A stretch of DNA of 64,000 bases from JABDBL01 sp963845445 (GTDB lineage Bacteria > Cyanobacteriota > Vampirovibrionia > Obscuribacterales > Obscuribacteraceae). A program made the position numbers and the translations under genes. The DNA lies in assembly GCA_963845445.1 (NCBI GenBank), contig CAWJSE010000002.1, forward strand, positions 1,302,001 through 1,366,000, written 5' to 3'. Below are positions 45,681-54,867 of this stretch, piece by piece. The notes below the pieces were generated by a model that worked only from the letters and a program-made list of their open reading frames with translations, was not told where the DNA came from and did not search any database. The first letter of the stretch is position 1, and every line of letters starts with the position of its first letter.

Positions 45681-47321
45681 CTATCTGCTTTGTTTACCAT
45701 ATTTTACCCTCGGCACCACATTTAATGCCTCACTTAAAACACGTCCATCCGCCAAAGAAGGTGCATTTACATCGAGTATATTAGCTAACGTAGAAGCTAT
45801 GTCTGCCGGATTACTGGCATTCGAGTATGTTCCAGCCTTAAACAAATTTCCATAAAATATCAGAGGAACCTGGGCATCATAGCTATACGGCGAACCACAT
45901 GTAGTACCATCTGTCTCAGAAGCGAAAGCATACCCTGGTTTGGGGAGCACGTACAATTCTCCACTGCGTCCCCAGAAATAGCTCTTTTGAATAGACTCCA
46001 CTTGAGGACCAGTAGGAACTTGGTTCATAAAAAACTGAAAAGCTGTATAAATTTCCGCCACACCTGTTACCCTGCCTAGTCTTGCAGCCAGTTTTTCTAT
46101 ATCCGGCTGCTTGTACGCGCTGTGGTCAATCGCCGATAGATTAAGATAAAGATTGGGCGGCGCAAAAGCCTCAACCCAGTTGGCTTTGCCTAATTTCGAT
46201 GATAAAGCAGCATTTAACTGATCAGTAAAGGATCGGGCTTCGATGATCCCTGCTTCTAATCCTTGAGACCTCATTACTTCTGGCCGGTGCATGGCACCAT
46301 GACTAGCAGTAAATACTATTAAATAGTTAGCGGGTCCTATTTTGCTATCCAAAAACTGAAATAAGTCTGCCAACGAATGATCGAAACGGGAAACAGATTC
46401 AGTTGCTTCTAATTCAGCTGCATCTGGATTAGATTGAGCATGATTATTATCTGCTATCTCAAAAGCAGGAAAACTAATATTAACCAGATCAGTCGAATCA
46501 CGTTTTCCCAATGATTCTTGTTCTATGGCCTTTTCGGCAAAATCGATTAACATTTGATTCGAACAGGGAGTAGCAATGAATTCTTTATAGTAATTTTCGT
46601 CGTCAGCAGTTGTATTCTTTTTATTTGACGATTTGCCGCCCCGATCCTTGTTACGAAAACTCTCGCAATACGCTCTTCCACTACATTCTTTCAGCCAGGA
46701 AGCTCGCGTCAGATTCGAATGCGGCAAGCCCACAAATTTGCCATAATGGCAATCCCACCAGAACGCTCCGTCTCCGGATTTACCGGACAACAAAAGAGCA
46801 TCCGACTGCGACGTAGAAATACTTATCACTCGACTTAGTCCATTGGTCAAAACTTTCAGCTCATCACCAATGGTAGTACCATAGGAATAGCTAGTTCCTC
46901 CAATCACTTCCTCGCTACCAGAAACAGTTTCCTCAGGCACACTGGCTCTAACCATTTTTTGTTTGCGTCTGTCATACCATTCGTTGCCAACTACACCGGT
47001 AGAGCATGGATAAGCACCGGTCGCAATCACAGCCAAATTAGAGGCAGTCTGATTAGTTGCTGCAGTATAACGACAAGACGTAAAATTGGCTCCATTCTCG
47101 AGTAATTGTCTAAAACCATTGGTTTGAAATTTATCAGACCACTGAGACAGATATCTACAAGGAAACTGATTAGCAACCAAACAAATTATTAATTTTGGCC
47201 TTTGATTTGTGTTGGCATTTATCGATAAATTTAGACCTGCACCGAAGAAAAGCAGAACGGCGATCAAGATCCAAGCAAGCTTACTTTTGTACTTTGTAGA
47301 ATTGGCGCTAGAAATTGTCAA
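45681..47321 (-). CDS. Alkaline-phosphatase-superfamily protein with most metal ligands lost (likely pseudoenzyme)
   Basis: 546 residues with an N-terminal anchor or signal helix (SKLAWILIAVLLFFGAG). The fold follows the PafA/nucleotide pyrophosphatase branch (GFRQLLENGANFTSCRYTAATNQTASNLAVIATGAYP, VVGNEWYDR). Nucleophile Thr92 is kept. Expected metal ligands are changed: the first Asp of VDQ is Asn51; the Asp four before His294 is Ala290; the Asp of the DH pair is Ser340 (His341 is kept); the late His pair is Cys475 and Gln484. So catalysis is doubtful. It may bind nucleotides or act as an envelope scaffold. Assignment by family knowledge and hand alignment. Confidence 0.75.
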   Translation of the reverse strand: MTISSANSTKYKSKLAWILIAVLLFFGAGLNLSINANTNQRPKLIICLVANQFPCRYLSQWSDKFQTNGFRQLLENGANFTSCRYTAATNQTASNLAVIATGAYPCSTGVVGNEWYDRRKQKMVRASVPEETVSGSEEVIGGTSYSYGTTIGDELKVLTNGLSRVISISTSQSDALLLSGKSGDGAFWWDCHYGKFVGLPHSNLTRASWLKECSGRAYCESFRNKDRGGKSSNKKNTTADDENYYKEFIATPCSNQMLIDFAEKAIEQESLGKRDSTDLVNISFPAFEIADNNHAQSNPDAAELEATESVSRFDHSLADLFQFLDSKIGPANYLIVFTASHGAMHRPEVMRSQGLEAGIIEARSFTDQLNAALSSKLGKANWVEAFAPPNLYLNLSAIDHSAYKQPDIEKLAARLGRVTGVAEIYTAFQFFMNQVPTGPQVESIQKSYFWGRSGELYVLPKPGYAFASETDGTTCGSPYSYDAQVPLIFYGNLFKAGTYSNASNPADIASTLANILDVNAPSLADGRVLSEALNVVPRVKYGKQSR

Positions 47322-47475
47322 TATATTAACTTAGCCTCTTGTTAACGTTAGGGATGCGATGATTCGGTGAATAAAATTCTTAGATTATAGCTTGATTTCT
47401 TTACCTATACTGGGCAAGAATAGCAAGACAAACTAAAATTAGTATGGAAGAGCAATCCCTGGAGAATAAATAAAA

Positions 47476-47943
47476 ATGAGCGAAAGAATCAAACTTCTAG
47501 ATGATGTGACCGACCAAGTGAGCGAAACCACTAAACTTTTGAAAAAGACAGTTCTAACAGGTGTAGGGGCCGGTGCAAACGTCGAGCTTGTCAAATCGGC
47601 ATTAAGCGAGGCTGTACAAGACTTAGTAAAAGTTGGACAAAACTTAATGGACGAATTGGAAGAAAAGGGCAAAGTCAAAGCCGACTCGGTTCAAGAATTT
47701 ATCAAACACTTGCAGTCGGAAGCGGTCAAGAAAACTAATAAAGTCGAAAAGGAAGTTTCTTCAAAAGTCACTGTCGGAGTCAAGAAAGCTGTACGAGAAT
47801 TAGGATTGATTACTGCAGAGGACTGGGAAGAAATGTGCGATCGCCTGAATAATATTGAAGAAGCTCTTGGAGTAGCTGCTGCTGACGGCAACGGTTCTGA
47901 AGAGAAACCCCGCACACGCCGCAACAAGAAACATAGCAACTAG
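47476..47943 (+). CDS. Phasin-like (polyhydroxyalkanoate-granule-associated) protein
   Basis: 155 residues, GGAG 11 bases before ATG. It is helical and amphipathic (AVQDLVKVGQNLMDELEEKGKVKADSVQEFIK, KTNKVEKEVSSKVTVGVKKAVRELGL). A C-terminal basic tail (KPRTRRNKKHSN) follows. Phasins coat intracellular polyester granules. The same pattern could be a histone-like tail or coiled coil, so the assignment is a family resemblance. A terminator follows at 48003. Confidence 0.65.
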   Translation: MSERIKLLDDVTDQVSETTKLLKKTVLTGVGAGANVELVKSALSEAVQDLVKVGQNLMDELEEKGKVKADSVQEFIKHLQSEAVKKTNKVEKEVSSKVTVGVKKAVRELGLITAEDWEEMCDRLNNIEEALGVAAADGNGSEEKPRTRRNKKHSN

Positions 47944-48002
47944 ATCAAAGTTCCTGTTTTGCCATATGTGCAGAGATAGCGATCTTAATCAGGGCAAGAT
48001 GT

Positions 48003-48038
48003 AAGAGTCGATGGTAGTTTATCGACTTTAATTTTGTT
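48003..48038 (+). terminator. Intrinsic terminator after the phasin-like gene
   Basis: AGTCGAT/ATCGACT arms (48006-48012, 48021-48027), extended by A-T and G-T pairs, with an 8-base loop and a TTTAATTTTGTT tail. It overlaps the stop codon region of the convergent bioD gene. Confidence 0.6.
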
Positions 48039-48711
48039 GTTTGGTTCTATACTTTGAGTGCTGGGTAGAAACGACAAAACTATCAGCAAAAACTCTTTGT
48101 AGATTATCAGCATTGATCATCTCAATTGGTTCTATTTCTGCTATGACTTTTACTTTGCCATATTTCTCAATGGCTTTTTTATTCTCTGAGTTTTTAGGAC
48201 CATTCATTATCACGCCAAGAACAGATATTTTTCTTTCTTTCAATTTATCAACTGTCAATAAAGTATGATTGATCGTTCCTAAATTACTGCGTGCCACAAT
48301 AAGAGCTGGTAAATCAAGATGTTCGATCAGATCAATTATTAGGAGTGAATCGTTTATAGGAACTAACAGACCCCCGGCTCCTTCTACTATTAAATGCTGC
48401 CATTTTTTATCAGTCGGGATTCTTATTTTTTCAATATCAATTATGCCTCCTTCTAAACGCGCAGCTAAATGCGGCGACAATGGGTGCTTAAATATATAAG
48501 TTTCCGGAAAAAATCGCTCGTTTGGCAAACCGGTCTTTATCTGTATCCATTGAGTATCTGTATATTTTTCAAAAGGAGGAGCACCGGTCCTGATTGGCTT
48601 CCAATAATGACCCTGCAGTCCAACCATAAGCATCGCTGAAATAAAAGTTTTACCGATCTCAGTATCTGTGCCCGTAACAAAAAAAGCTGAGGGAAATTCA
48701 AAGTCTTGCAT
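48028..48711 (-). CDS. bioD: Dethiobiotin synthetase
   Basis: 227 residues. P-loop GTDTEIGKTFIS (GTDTxxGKT), then the LIVEGAGGLLVPI block and LIEHLDLPALIVARSNLGTINHTLLT, all typical. It closes the ureido ring of biotin from diaminopelargonate, CO2 and ATP. No other biotin genes are in the window. Start ATG 48711, 14 bases after the purA stop, so likely co-transcribed. Confidence 0.93.
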   Translation of the reverse strand: MQDFEFPSAFFVTGTDTEIGKTFISAMLMVGLQGHYWKPIRTGAPPFEKYTDTQWIQIKTGLPNERFFPETYIFKHPLSPHLAARLEGGIIDIEKIRIPTDKKWQHLIVEGAGGLLVPINDSLLIIDLIEHLDLPALIVARSNLGTINHTLLTVDKLKERKISVLGVIMNGPKNSENKKAIEKYGKVKVIAEIEPIEMINADNLQRVFADSFVVSTQHSKYRTKQQN

Positions 48712-48725
48712 ATCTCTGGCCTTAG

Positions 48726-50060
48726 TTACACATTACTAGAAACTAAAACTCTTTTCGGACCATGAATAGGATCTTCGATAACAATTGTGTCATCACGTTC
48801 TGGACCAACACTGACTACAGCGATTGGCACATCTAATTGCCGAGATAGAAACTGAAGATATGAGTTTGCCAAATTAGGCAATTCTTTTGCCTGGCGGCAT
48901 TTGCGAGTTGATTGCCGCCAGCCCGACAAATCTTCATATATTGGTTCCAGGTGTTGAAAAGCACTTCCTATACTAGGTAATTCTTTGTATGTCTGTCCAG
49001 TTAGCGGATCTTTGTAAGCCACACAAACCTTAATTTGATCAAATTGATCTAATACATCTAATTTGGTGATGGCCAGACAATCTAAGCCATTTATTCTTAC
49101 AGCATAACGCCCTAGCACACAATCAAACCAACCACAGCGACGAGGGCGACCCGTGTTAGTGCCTACTTCAGCCCAGGCCGTTCCCGTCTGTCGAAGCTGT
49201 TCGCCAATTTCGCCAGTTTGTTCAGTAGGAAACGGTCCCTCGCCAACACGAGTTGAATATGCCTTAGCCACACCTATTACTCTGTCAATCATTGTTGGTC
49301 CGACACCAGCACCTACACAAGCCCCTCCAGCAGAGGGACTGGAGCTCGTTACGTAAGGATAGCTGCCATGATCAAGATCAAGCAAAGTTCCTTGTGCTCC
49401 TTCAAATAAGATATTTTTCCTTTCTTGTACCGCCTGAAATATAATAGCGGCAGTATCTACAACATATTTGGATAATTCTTGCCCATATGCTGCGTATTCT
49501 TGCAGAATAAGTTCAGCATCGAGAGGAGGTAAATTATATAAGCGCTCCAAAACTAAATTTTTGCGAGGCAAAACCCATTCAAGCTTTTCCTTCAGTACTT
49601 TCTCATCCAGCAGATCTTCAATACGAATGCCGCTGCGTGCGCACTTATCTGCGTAGGTAGGACCAATGCCACGTTTGGTAGTACCGATTTTTGCCTCGCC
49701 GCGACTTACCTCCTCTGCTTCGTCCAGCATTAAATGATAAGGCATAGTTACATGTGCATGGGCTGAAACCCTAAGCCCCGAATCATCTAGTCCCTGACTG
49801 CGTATGTGTTTGATTTCCTCAATTAAAGCCTTGGGGTCAATAACCATGCCCGGGCTTAAGACACAAATGGTACCTGGATAAAGAATGCCAGATGGTATGA
49901 GACGAAATTTGTATGTATTGTCGCCTACCGTGACAGTGTGTCCTGCATTACAGCCGCCTTGATAACGAACTACGATATCAGCGTTCTTAGCCAATAAATC
50001 CGTTATTTTGGCTTTGCCTTCGTCCCCAAATTGTGAACCCACAACAATTACATTCGCCAA
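48726..50060 (-). CDS. purA: Adenylosuccinate synthetase
   Basis: 444 residues. VVGSQFGDEGKAKITDLLA (GDEGK nucleotide loop, with Ala where Gly is common), GGCNAGHTV, GTTKRGIGPTYADK, VEGAQG-type FEGAQGTLLDLDHGSYPYVTSSS, and STRVGEGPFPTE are present. It makes adenylosuccinate from IMP, Asp and GTP. The start codon is TTG 50060, supported by AGGAG 8 bases upstream; nearby ATGs are out of frame. Confidence 0.96.
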   Translation of the reverse strand: MANVIVVGSQFGDEGKAKITDLLAKNADIVVRYQGGCNAGHTVTVGDNTYKFRLIPSGILYPGTICVLSPGMVIDPKALIEEIKHIRSQGLDDSGLRVSAHAHVTMPYHLMLDEAEEVSRGEAKIGTTKRGIGPTYADKCARSGIRIEDLLDEKVLKEKLEWVLPRKNLVLERLYNLPPLDAELILQEYAAYGQELSKYVVDTAAIIFQAVQERKNILFEGAQGTLLDLDHGSYPYVTSSSPSAGGACVGAGVGPTMIDRVIGVAKAYSTRVGEGPFPTEQTGEIGEQLRQTGTAWAEVGTNTGRPRRCGWFDCVLGRYAVRINGLDCLAITKLDVLDQFDQIKVCVAYKDPLTGQTYKELPSIGSAFQHLEPIYEDLSGWRQSTRKCRQAKELPNLANSYLQFLSRQLDVPIAVVSVGPERDDTIVIEDPIHGPKRVLVSSNV

Positions 50061-50093
50061 ATCTCATACTCCTACAATGTCGGACTCGCTTAA

Positions 50094-50119
50094 TTAATGC
50101 GGATTTTTTCCCGCATTAA
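50094..50119. promoter_or_regulatory. Inverted repeat in the purA leader
   Basis: TTAATGCGG-ATTTTTTC-CCGCATTAA, perfect 9-bp arms with an 8-base loop, about 34 bases upstream of the purA start on its template side. It may be an operator or a leader hairpin. The run of T on one side of the loop does not make a classic terminator. No known purine riboswitch fold is recognised. Confidence 0.35.
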
Positions 50120-50287
50120 ATTTAATAGGGCTCAACTTGCCCTCCCAACCGACCAAGTCTATTTTACGACAGTGCCCATGTCAAAAAAGAAACGATTAAG
50201 CTTAAACAGCAAGCATATTCATGTCTAGATTAAAAACGACATAGCATAATAAGTAAATCCATATGCAAATAGAACTGAAGCAATTTG

Positions 50288-51262
50288 ATGAGTCAAATAT
50301 TTTCGAAACAATTAAGCCTTGATCAGCCTTTAGCCACCAGAGTTTTCCAAAGAAGTACTACTGAAAACAAACTGGCCAAGGCATATATGCTGATTGGGCA
50401 CTCAAAAGAAGATAAATGGCGATTGATCTTTGAATTAACTGCCTATCTCAATTGTGACAAAATTAAAATTGGCAAAAAACGGTCCTGCCTTGTTGAGCAC
50501 AGTGATTTGGCCCCCGACAAATGGTGCACAAATTGCCGTTGGATAGAAGCTGATAAGCATCCTCAAGCATTAATAAAATTAAGTGGAGAACACAATAAAA
50601 GCGGCAAAATAGCCGTAGAGGAAGCACGAGCGTTTGTCGCCGAAGTGGCTAAAACATCACCTTATTTCCGAATAATGGTAGTTGAAGAAGCAAATCAAGA
50701 AAGTTTGCATAGATCGGCTGCCAATTCTTTGCTCAAAACCATAGAGGAACCGCGCTCTGAAGTGCTTATGATTTTCTTCGCAGACGTGGTAAACGATGTT
50801 TTACCGACTATCACTAGCCGCTGCCAGAAAATAAATATGCTTAGTCGACAATATAATCAATACTTGAGCTTAGCACGGCCAAGCAATTTCGAACAATTTT
50901 TCTTATCAAAGTTGAATAAAGAAGATATGGAAAATAGCCGATCATCCTTTGATAGATTCGTACAAGAAAACAGCAGCTTCGCCGATGCCATAAGTTTAGT
51001 TGAAGCAATTCAATCTTTGTTAAAAGATGGGGCAGATCTCGACATGGCGCTTGACTACTTTGTAACAAAAGACTTGCATCAGGTGGAGAACATTTTTGGT
51101 CAAAGTGGTGCTCGCTATGCTAAGGAATTAGTTTTAATCGTGCAGATAGCAAAAGAGCAAAATAAACATTACGTCTCGCAAAAAGCTTTAATAGAGACTT
51201 TTATTTATGCCTGGCATAGACTAAAAAAGACTGGAACAAGTCCATTAAAAATACAAAGGTAA
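50288..51262 (+). CDS. holB: DNA polymerase III delta' subunit-like clamp-loader protein
   Basis: 324 residues. The pattern of delta' is visible: AYMLIGHSKEDKW (degenerate P-loop), zinc-binding Cys (SCLVEH...WCTNCRWIEADKHPQ), NSLLKTIEEPRSEVLMIFFA, and TSRCQKINM (the SRC motif). It is part of the DNA polymerase III clamp loader with gamma/tau and delta. The C-terminal part is weakly conserved. Start ATG 50288 (a TTG precedes it). Confidence 0.83.
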   Translation: MSQIFSKQLSLDQPLATRVFQRSTTENKLAKAYMLIGHSKEDKWRLIFELTAYLNCDKIKIGKKRSCLVEHSDLAPDKWCTNCRWIEADKHPQALIKLSGEHNKSGKIAVEEARAFVAEVAKTSPYFRIMVVEEANQESLHRSAANSLLKTIEEPRSEVLMIFFADVVNDVLPTITSRCQKINMLSRQYNQYLSLARPSNFEQFFLSKLNKEDMENSRSSFDRFVQENSSFADAISLVEAIQSLLKDGADLDMALDYFVTKDLHQVENIFGQSGARYAKELVLIVQIAKEQNKHYVSQKALIETFIYAWHRLKKTGTSPLKIQR

Positions 51263-51307
51263 ATTGGTGATATAAAGAAGAAAGTACAGCTTACATTTAG
51301 AAGACTC

Positions 51308-52441
51308 ATGAAAATTTTCCCCAAAAAAGAAAAACCAGACAAAAAACAGCCGGACAAAGAACAAACTAGCACCGATAAGTCCTCTGTCCAAAATTTTACG
51401 GCTCAGCTTCTATCCCCAGCAACTGCACTGGCTATCTTAGGCACTGCAGCCCTAATTTTTTCTTTTTACCGCGGTGGGCAGTTGGCAACTTTGGTCATAC
51501 CCAAAGACCAAATGAACCAAGCCAAAGAAAATGGCACTGCTTTTAAAGATCGACCGAAAGTAGACATTAACTCTCAAGCTGTAATTGATATAGCCAATAC
51601 TTCCGAAGGTGCTGCTTTCGCTGTGTCTGGCAACTATAAACAGGCAGTAAGTCAAGCACTAAAAGACTTGACTAACAATCCTCCTGATTACTTACCAACA
51701 ATTGTAGAAGCTGGAGACATATTAAGCCAATTCGGCGACGATAAAGAATTGGGATTGGGACTATTGGAAAGAGCTGTAACTCTGGCTCCCAATAATCAAT
51801 ATTTGGCTTTACACTATTGTCAAAAATTAGTGGTTAGCGAGCGGGCTGCAGAAGCCGAACCGAAATTGCTACAACTAATAAAAAAATATCCTCAATGGCC
51901 AGATCCTCGCATTGTTCTTGGCAAGATACATTTTGTACAGAACAAACTTCCTATAGCAACCACCGAATTCGTTGAGCTCTCCACTAACAGAAATCTTAAT
52001 TCAAAGGAGAGAGAACAAGTAGCTTTAATGCTGGCCAAATTAGGACGCACAACAGATGGCTTTATTGTTTTTCAAAAAGCGGCAAGCTGCGAACCAAAAG
52101 AATCTTTCTATACCTATTACTGCCAAGACTGGGTATCTAAAAACCCCGGTTCATACGATACAGTTTTGGCAATGGTAAAAACCAACCTTGCAGAAAATAA
52201 GAATTCGCCTAATATTTCAAAACAATTGGCTTTAGAGATTAAGCACGCTGCTTTGTTACTTTTGCTAGGTCGTGCTCAGGATGCGCAAACTTCTCTGGAT
52301 CCCATAATAGCGGCCAATCCAAAGAATTTTGACCTTCACATATTACAAGCTGCTGCCTATGCAATCCTCGGACAAAATGATAAGGCTAAAGCCTCATTCC
52401 AAAAAGCCGCTACTTGCTATCGCCCAAATTCTAACAGCTAA
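51308..52441 (+). CDS. TPR protein with N-terminal membrane anchor
   Basis: 377 residues. The first 30 residues are very Lys-rich (MKIFPKKEKPDKKQPDKEQ), then one TM helix (LSPATALAILGTAALIFSFY). The rest are TPR-type units (AVSQALKDLTNNPPDYLPTIVEAG, QTSLDPIIAANPKNFDLHILQAAAYAILGQNDKAKASF). It is probably anchored in the inner membrane with the TPRs outside. It follows holB by 45 bases. Confidence 0.72.
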   Translation: MKIFPKKEKPDKKQPDKEQTSTDKSSVQNFTAQLLSPATALAILGTAALIFSFYRGGQLATLVIPKDQMNQAKENGTAFKDRPKVDINSQAVIDIANTSEGAAFAVSGNYKQAVSQALKDLTNNPPDYLPTIVEAGDILSQFGDDKELGLGLLERAVTLAPNNQYLALHYCQKLVVSERAAEAEPKLLQLIKKYPQWPDPRIVLGKIHFVQNKLPIATTEFVELSTNRNLNSKEREQVALMLAKLGRTTDGFIVFQKAASCEPKESFYTYYCQDWVSKNPGSYDTVLAMVKTNLAENKNSPNISKQLALEIKHAALLLLLGRAQDAQTSLDPIIAANPKNFDLHILQAAAYAILGQNDKAKASFQKAATCYRPNSNS

Positions 52442-53396
52442 CCACATGTACCGGTTTACCGGACAAATAAGCCCGCAAGTTATGAATGGCAGTATCAAGC
52501 AACCTTTGACGTGCTGATTTGGTTGCCCACGCGATGTGTGGAGTAATAATGCAATTAGGACATTGCAAAAGCGGATTACCGTTACGGGGTGGTTCTACCG
52601 AAAGTACATCTAACGCGGCTCCAGCAATCCGACCCAAAACCAGCGCTTCAGCTAATGCTCTTTCATCTATCAATTGACCGCGCCCAGTATTGATTAATAG
52701 AGCCGATGATTTCATTTGTGCTAGTCGCGGCGCATTAATTAATTCCCTGGTCTCAGGAGTAAGTGGACAATGCAAACTTATTACGTCAGCATTAGAAAAA
52801 ATATCATCCAAATTACAAAAATCTATATTTGATAAATTGCAAGCTGATGGCTTAGTGCGCGTATATACAAGGGTTCTCATGCTAAATGCATGAGCCAGAT
52901 TCGCCACACTGTGGCCGATGCTGCCAAAACCAATAATACCCATGTTTAGTCCAGCTAACTCAATTAAGGGGCGATCGGCATAACAAAAATCAACGCTCCT
53001 ACTCCATTGTCCACCGTGAACAGTACCACTGTAATAACCGACATGATTGGTTAATTCAAGCAATAAGGCAAAAGTTGCTTGAGCCACTGCGGCAGTGCCA
53101 TAAGCCGGCACGTTAGTAACAACAATATCTTTCCGTTTAGCCACCTCAACATCAACAATGTTATAACCTGTTGCCATAACACCTATATAACTTAAACGTG
53201 GAAGAGCAAGAATCGCAGCTTCATCAATAACAGTTTTATTGGTCAGCAATATTTCCGCGTCAGCGGCCCTTGCTAAAAGTTCTTCTGCTGCAGTGCGATC
53301 ATAAATTTCGCAATTACCAATGTCCTTCAACCGCTCCCAGCTTAAGTCGCCTGGATTTATGGTGTAAGCATCCAATACCACAATACGCTTCTTCAT
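52431..53396 (-). CDS. D-2-hydroxyacid dehydrogenase (glycerate/hydroxypyruvate type)
   Basis: 321 residues. NAD-binding motif MGIIGFGSIGHSVA (GxGxxG). Catalytic residues: Arg in INTGRGQLIDE, Glu in the PPR(NGNPLL) region (SVEPPRNGNP) and His in ITPHIAW. These enzymes interconvert 2-keto acids and D-2-hydroxyacids. It overlaps the phosphatase gene start by 4 bases (ATGA), so it is translationally coupled. Substrate (hydroxypyruvate, glyoxylate, other) is unknown. Confidence 0.88.
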   Translation of the reverse strand: MKKRIVVLDAYTINPGDLSWERLKDIGNCEIYDRTAAEELLARAADAEILLTNKTVIDEAAILALPRLSYIGVMATGYNIVDVEVAKRKDIVVTNVPAYGTAAVAQATFALLLELTNHVGYYSGTVHGGQWSRSVDFCYADRPLIELAGLNMGIIGFGSIGHSVANLAHAFSMRTLVYTRTKPSACNLSNIDFCNLDDIFSNADVISLHCPLTPETRELINAPRLAQMKSSALLINTGRGQLIDERALAEALVLGRIAGAALDVLSVEPPRNGNPLLQCPNCIITPHIAWATKSARQRLLDTAIHNLRAYLSGKPVHVVSC

Positions 53397-54052
53397 ACTC
53401 TGTGGACAATCCCAGAAGAAGCTAGCAATCGGGGGTTCTCATTCCAGAGAATCAAGCGCCAATCACACTCTTCATATCCTAATAGACAAATATTGCCAGT
53501 CGCCACTTTCCATGCGGATTCTTTAACATATCGCCGATAGACATTTGGCATCAGCTTAAGAAAATATTTTAAGCGTCCATTACTCGTCACAGCTAGTGTA
53601 ATTTTATTGTCCAGTCGATCTTTTACTAATTCTTGCCCAAAAGATTTTACTTGTTCTTCGATATCTGATTCTAAGCAATTAAATATTCTGGGCCATTTGC
53701 CAAGCTCATTCCAATCATTTAGCTCCGCATCCCCAAATTGTGCCTTAATTTCGTCATTACTCAAGCCACTCCATTCACCGTAATCAATTTCATCAAGACG
53801 CTTATCTAAGCTTACAGCCCCAGGCAATTGCAATCTAGAGTGAACAATTTGCGCATAACTTATCGTGCGCTTTAATGTTGCTGCATAAATTGCCTCTGGT
53901 TTTATCGCGGCTTTCTCCATAGCTTGCGCCAAGAACTCGGCCTGAGCCAAACCACTATCCACAAGAGGCAAATCGTTGCGCGCTCCTACCCAGACAACTT
54001 TCTGTCCAGGAGCAAAAGTGTTACCGTGTCTAGCCAACAACAAATATTGCAA
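53393..54052 (-). CDS. Histidine-phosphatase (phosphoglycerate-mutase-like) family protein
   Basis: 219 residues. The active-site RHGNT (LLARHGNTFAPG), then LVDSGLAQAEFLAQ, TLKRTISYAQ and RLDEIDYGEWSGLS with the second Arg and Glu are typical. The second catalytic His usually expected near the C-terminus is not obvious (AVTSNGRLKYF). Either a sugar-phosphate phosphatase or a mutase-like enzyme. It lies 5 bases after kdsB and overlaps the next gene. Confidence 0.83.
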   Translation of the reverse strand: MQYLLLARHGNTFAPGQKVVWVGARNDLPLVDSGLAQAEFLAQAMEKAAIKPEAIYAATLKRTISYAQIVHSRLQLPGAVSLDKRLDEIDYGEWSGLSNDEIKAQFGDAELNDWNELGKWPRIFNCLESDIEEQVKSFGQELVKDRLDNKITLAVTSNGRLKYFLKLMPNVYRRYVKESAWKVATGNICLLGYEECDWRLILWNENPRLLASSGIVHRV

Positions 54053-54057
54053 TCTTG

Positions 54058-54867
54058 CTAAGCGGCTATTTTAACCAGCTCTCCTTCTTTTTTGATTATG
54101 CTCTCAACAATGGCGATATCTTCAGGATGATCAACAGACCAATGTGTGCGCCCTCTATAGTCAACTGGCACAACTTTTATTGGTATACCGTTTTCCAGCA
54201 TTCGTAATTGCTCCAAACCTTCTGCTAATTCAAGCGGAGTTGGAGCCAAACGCACATAATCCTTTAAAGCCTGCAAGCGATAAGCATATAAACCAATGTG
54301 TTTATACACTGGCACCAAATCGCTAGCGCTCGTTTTATCACCTCGCAAAAATGGAATTATCGATCTCGAAAAATATAAAGCCTTATATTCCGAATCGAAA
54401 GTAACCGTAGTACCACTTGTTATATCTTGATTTTTATTTCTAAGTAAATCTGTATATTGAGACTTAGTAAGTTGTATAGACGGCGTAGCGACAGAGTACT
54501 TTTTGTTATCGTCCTTCGAAAATGCCTTTAGCAAAGCCGAGACTACAAAGGGTGGTGTCAGCACAGCATCCCCTTGCAAATTAACAACAATATCAGGGGA
54601 TAATTTCTGTAATTGCAGTGCTTGCAAAATTCGCTCGCTCCCATTGGCCCACTTACTATCAGTCATTTGCACATTAGCACCAAATCCGATGGCATGGTCA
54701 ATAATTCGGTGATCATCAGTTGCGATGATCACCGAATCAACGTTTTCAACCTCACAAGCAATACGCCATGTTCGTTCAAGCAGGCTTTTACCTAAAATAT
54801 TAGCCAGAGGCTTGCCCGGAAATCGCTTTGAATCGTAGCGGGCTGGAATTACTATTACCGCACTCAT
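54058..54867 (-). CDS. kdsB: CMP-KDO synthetase-like cytidylyltransferase
   Basis: 269 residues. IPARYDSKRFPGKPLANILGKSLLERTW is the family's nucleotide-binding start; ATDDHRI, VNLQGDAVLTPP (NxQGDxP-like) and THWSVDHPEDI follow. It should activate 3-deoxy-manno-octulosonate (KDO) with CTP for lipopolysaccharide. The DHPSGTDR-type substrate loop is changed to SKWANGSERI, so another sugar acid is possible. Its ATG overlaps the dnaJ-like stop (TAATG). Confidence 0.85.
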   Translation of the reverse strand: MSAVIVIPARYDSKRFPGKPLANILGKSLLERTWRIACEVENVDSVIIATDDHRIIDHAIGFGANVQMTDSKWANGSERILQALQLQKLSPDIVVNLQGDAVLTPPFVVSALLKAFSKDDNKKYSVATPSIQLTKSQYTDLLRNKNQDITSGTTVTFDSEYKALYFSRSIIPFLRGDKTSASDLVPVYKHIGLYAYRLQALKDYVRLAPTPLELAEGLEQLRMLENGIPIKVVPVDYRGRTHWSVDHPEDIAIVESIIKKEGELVKIAA

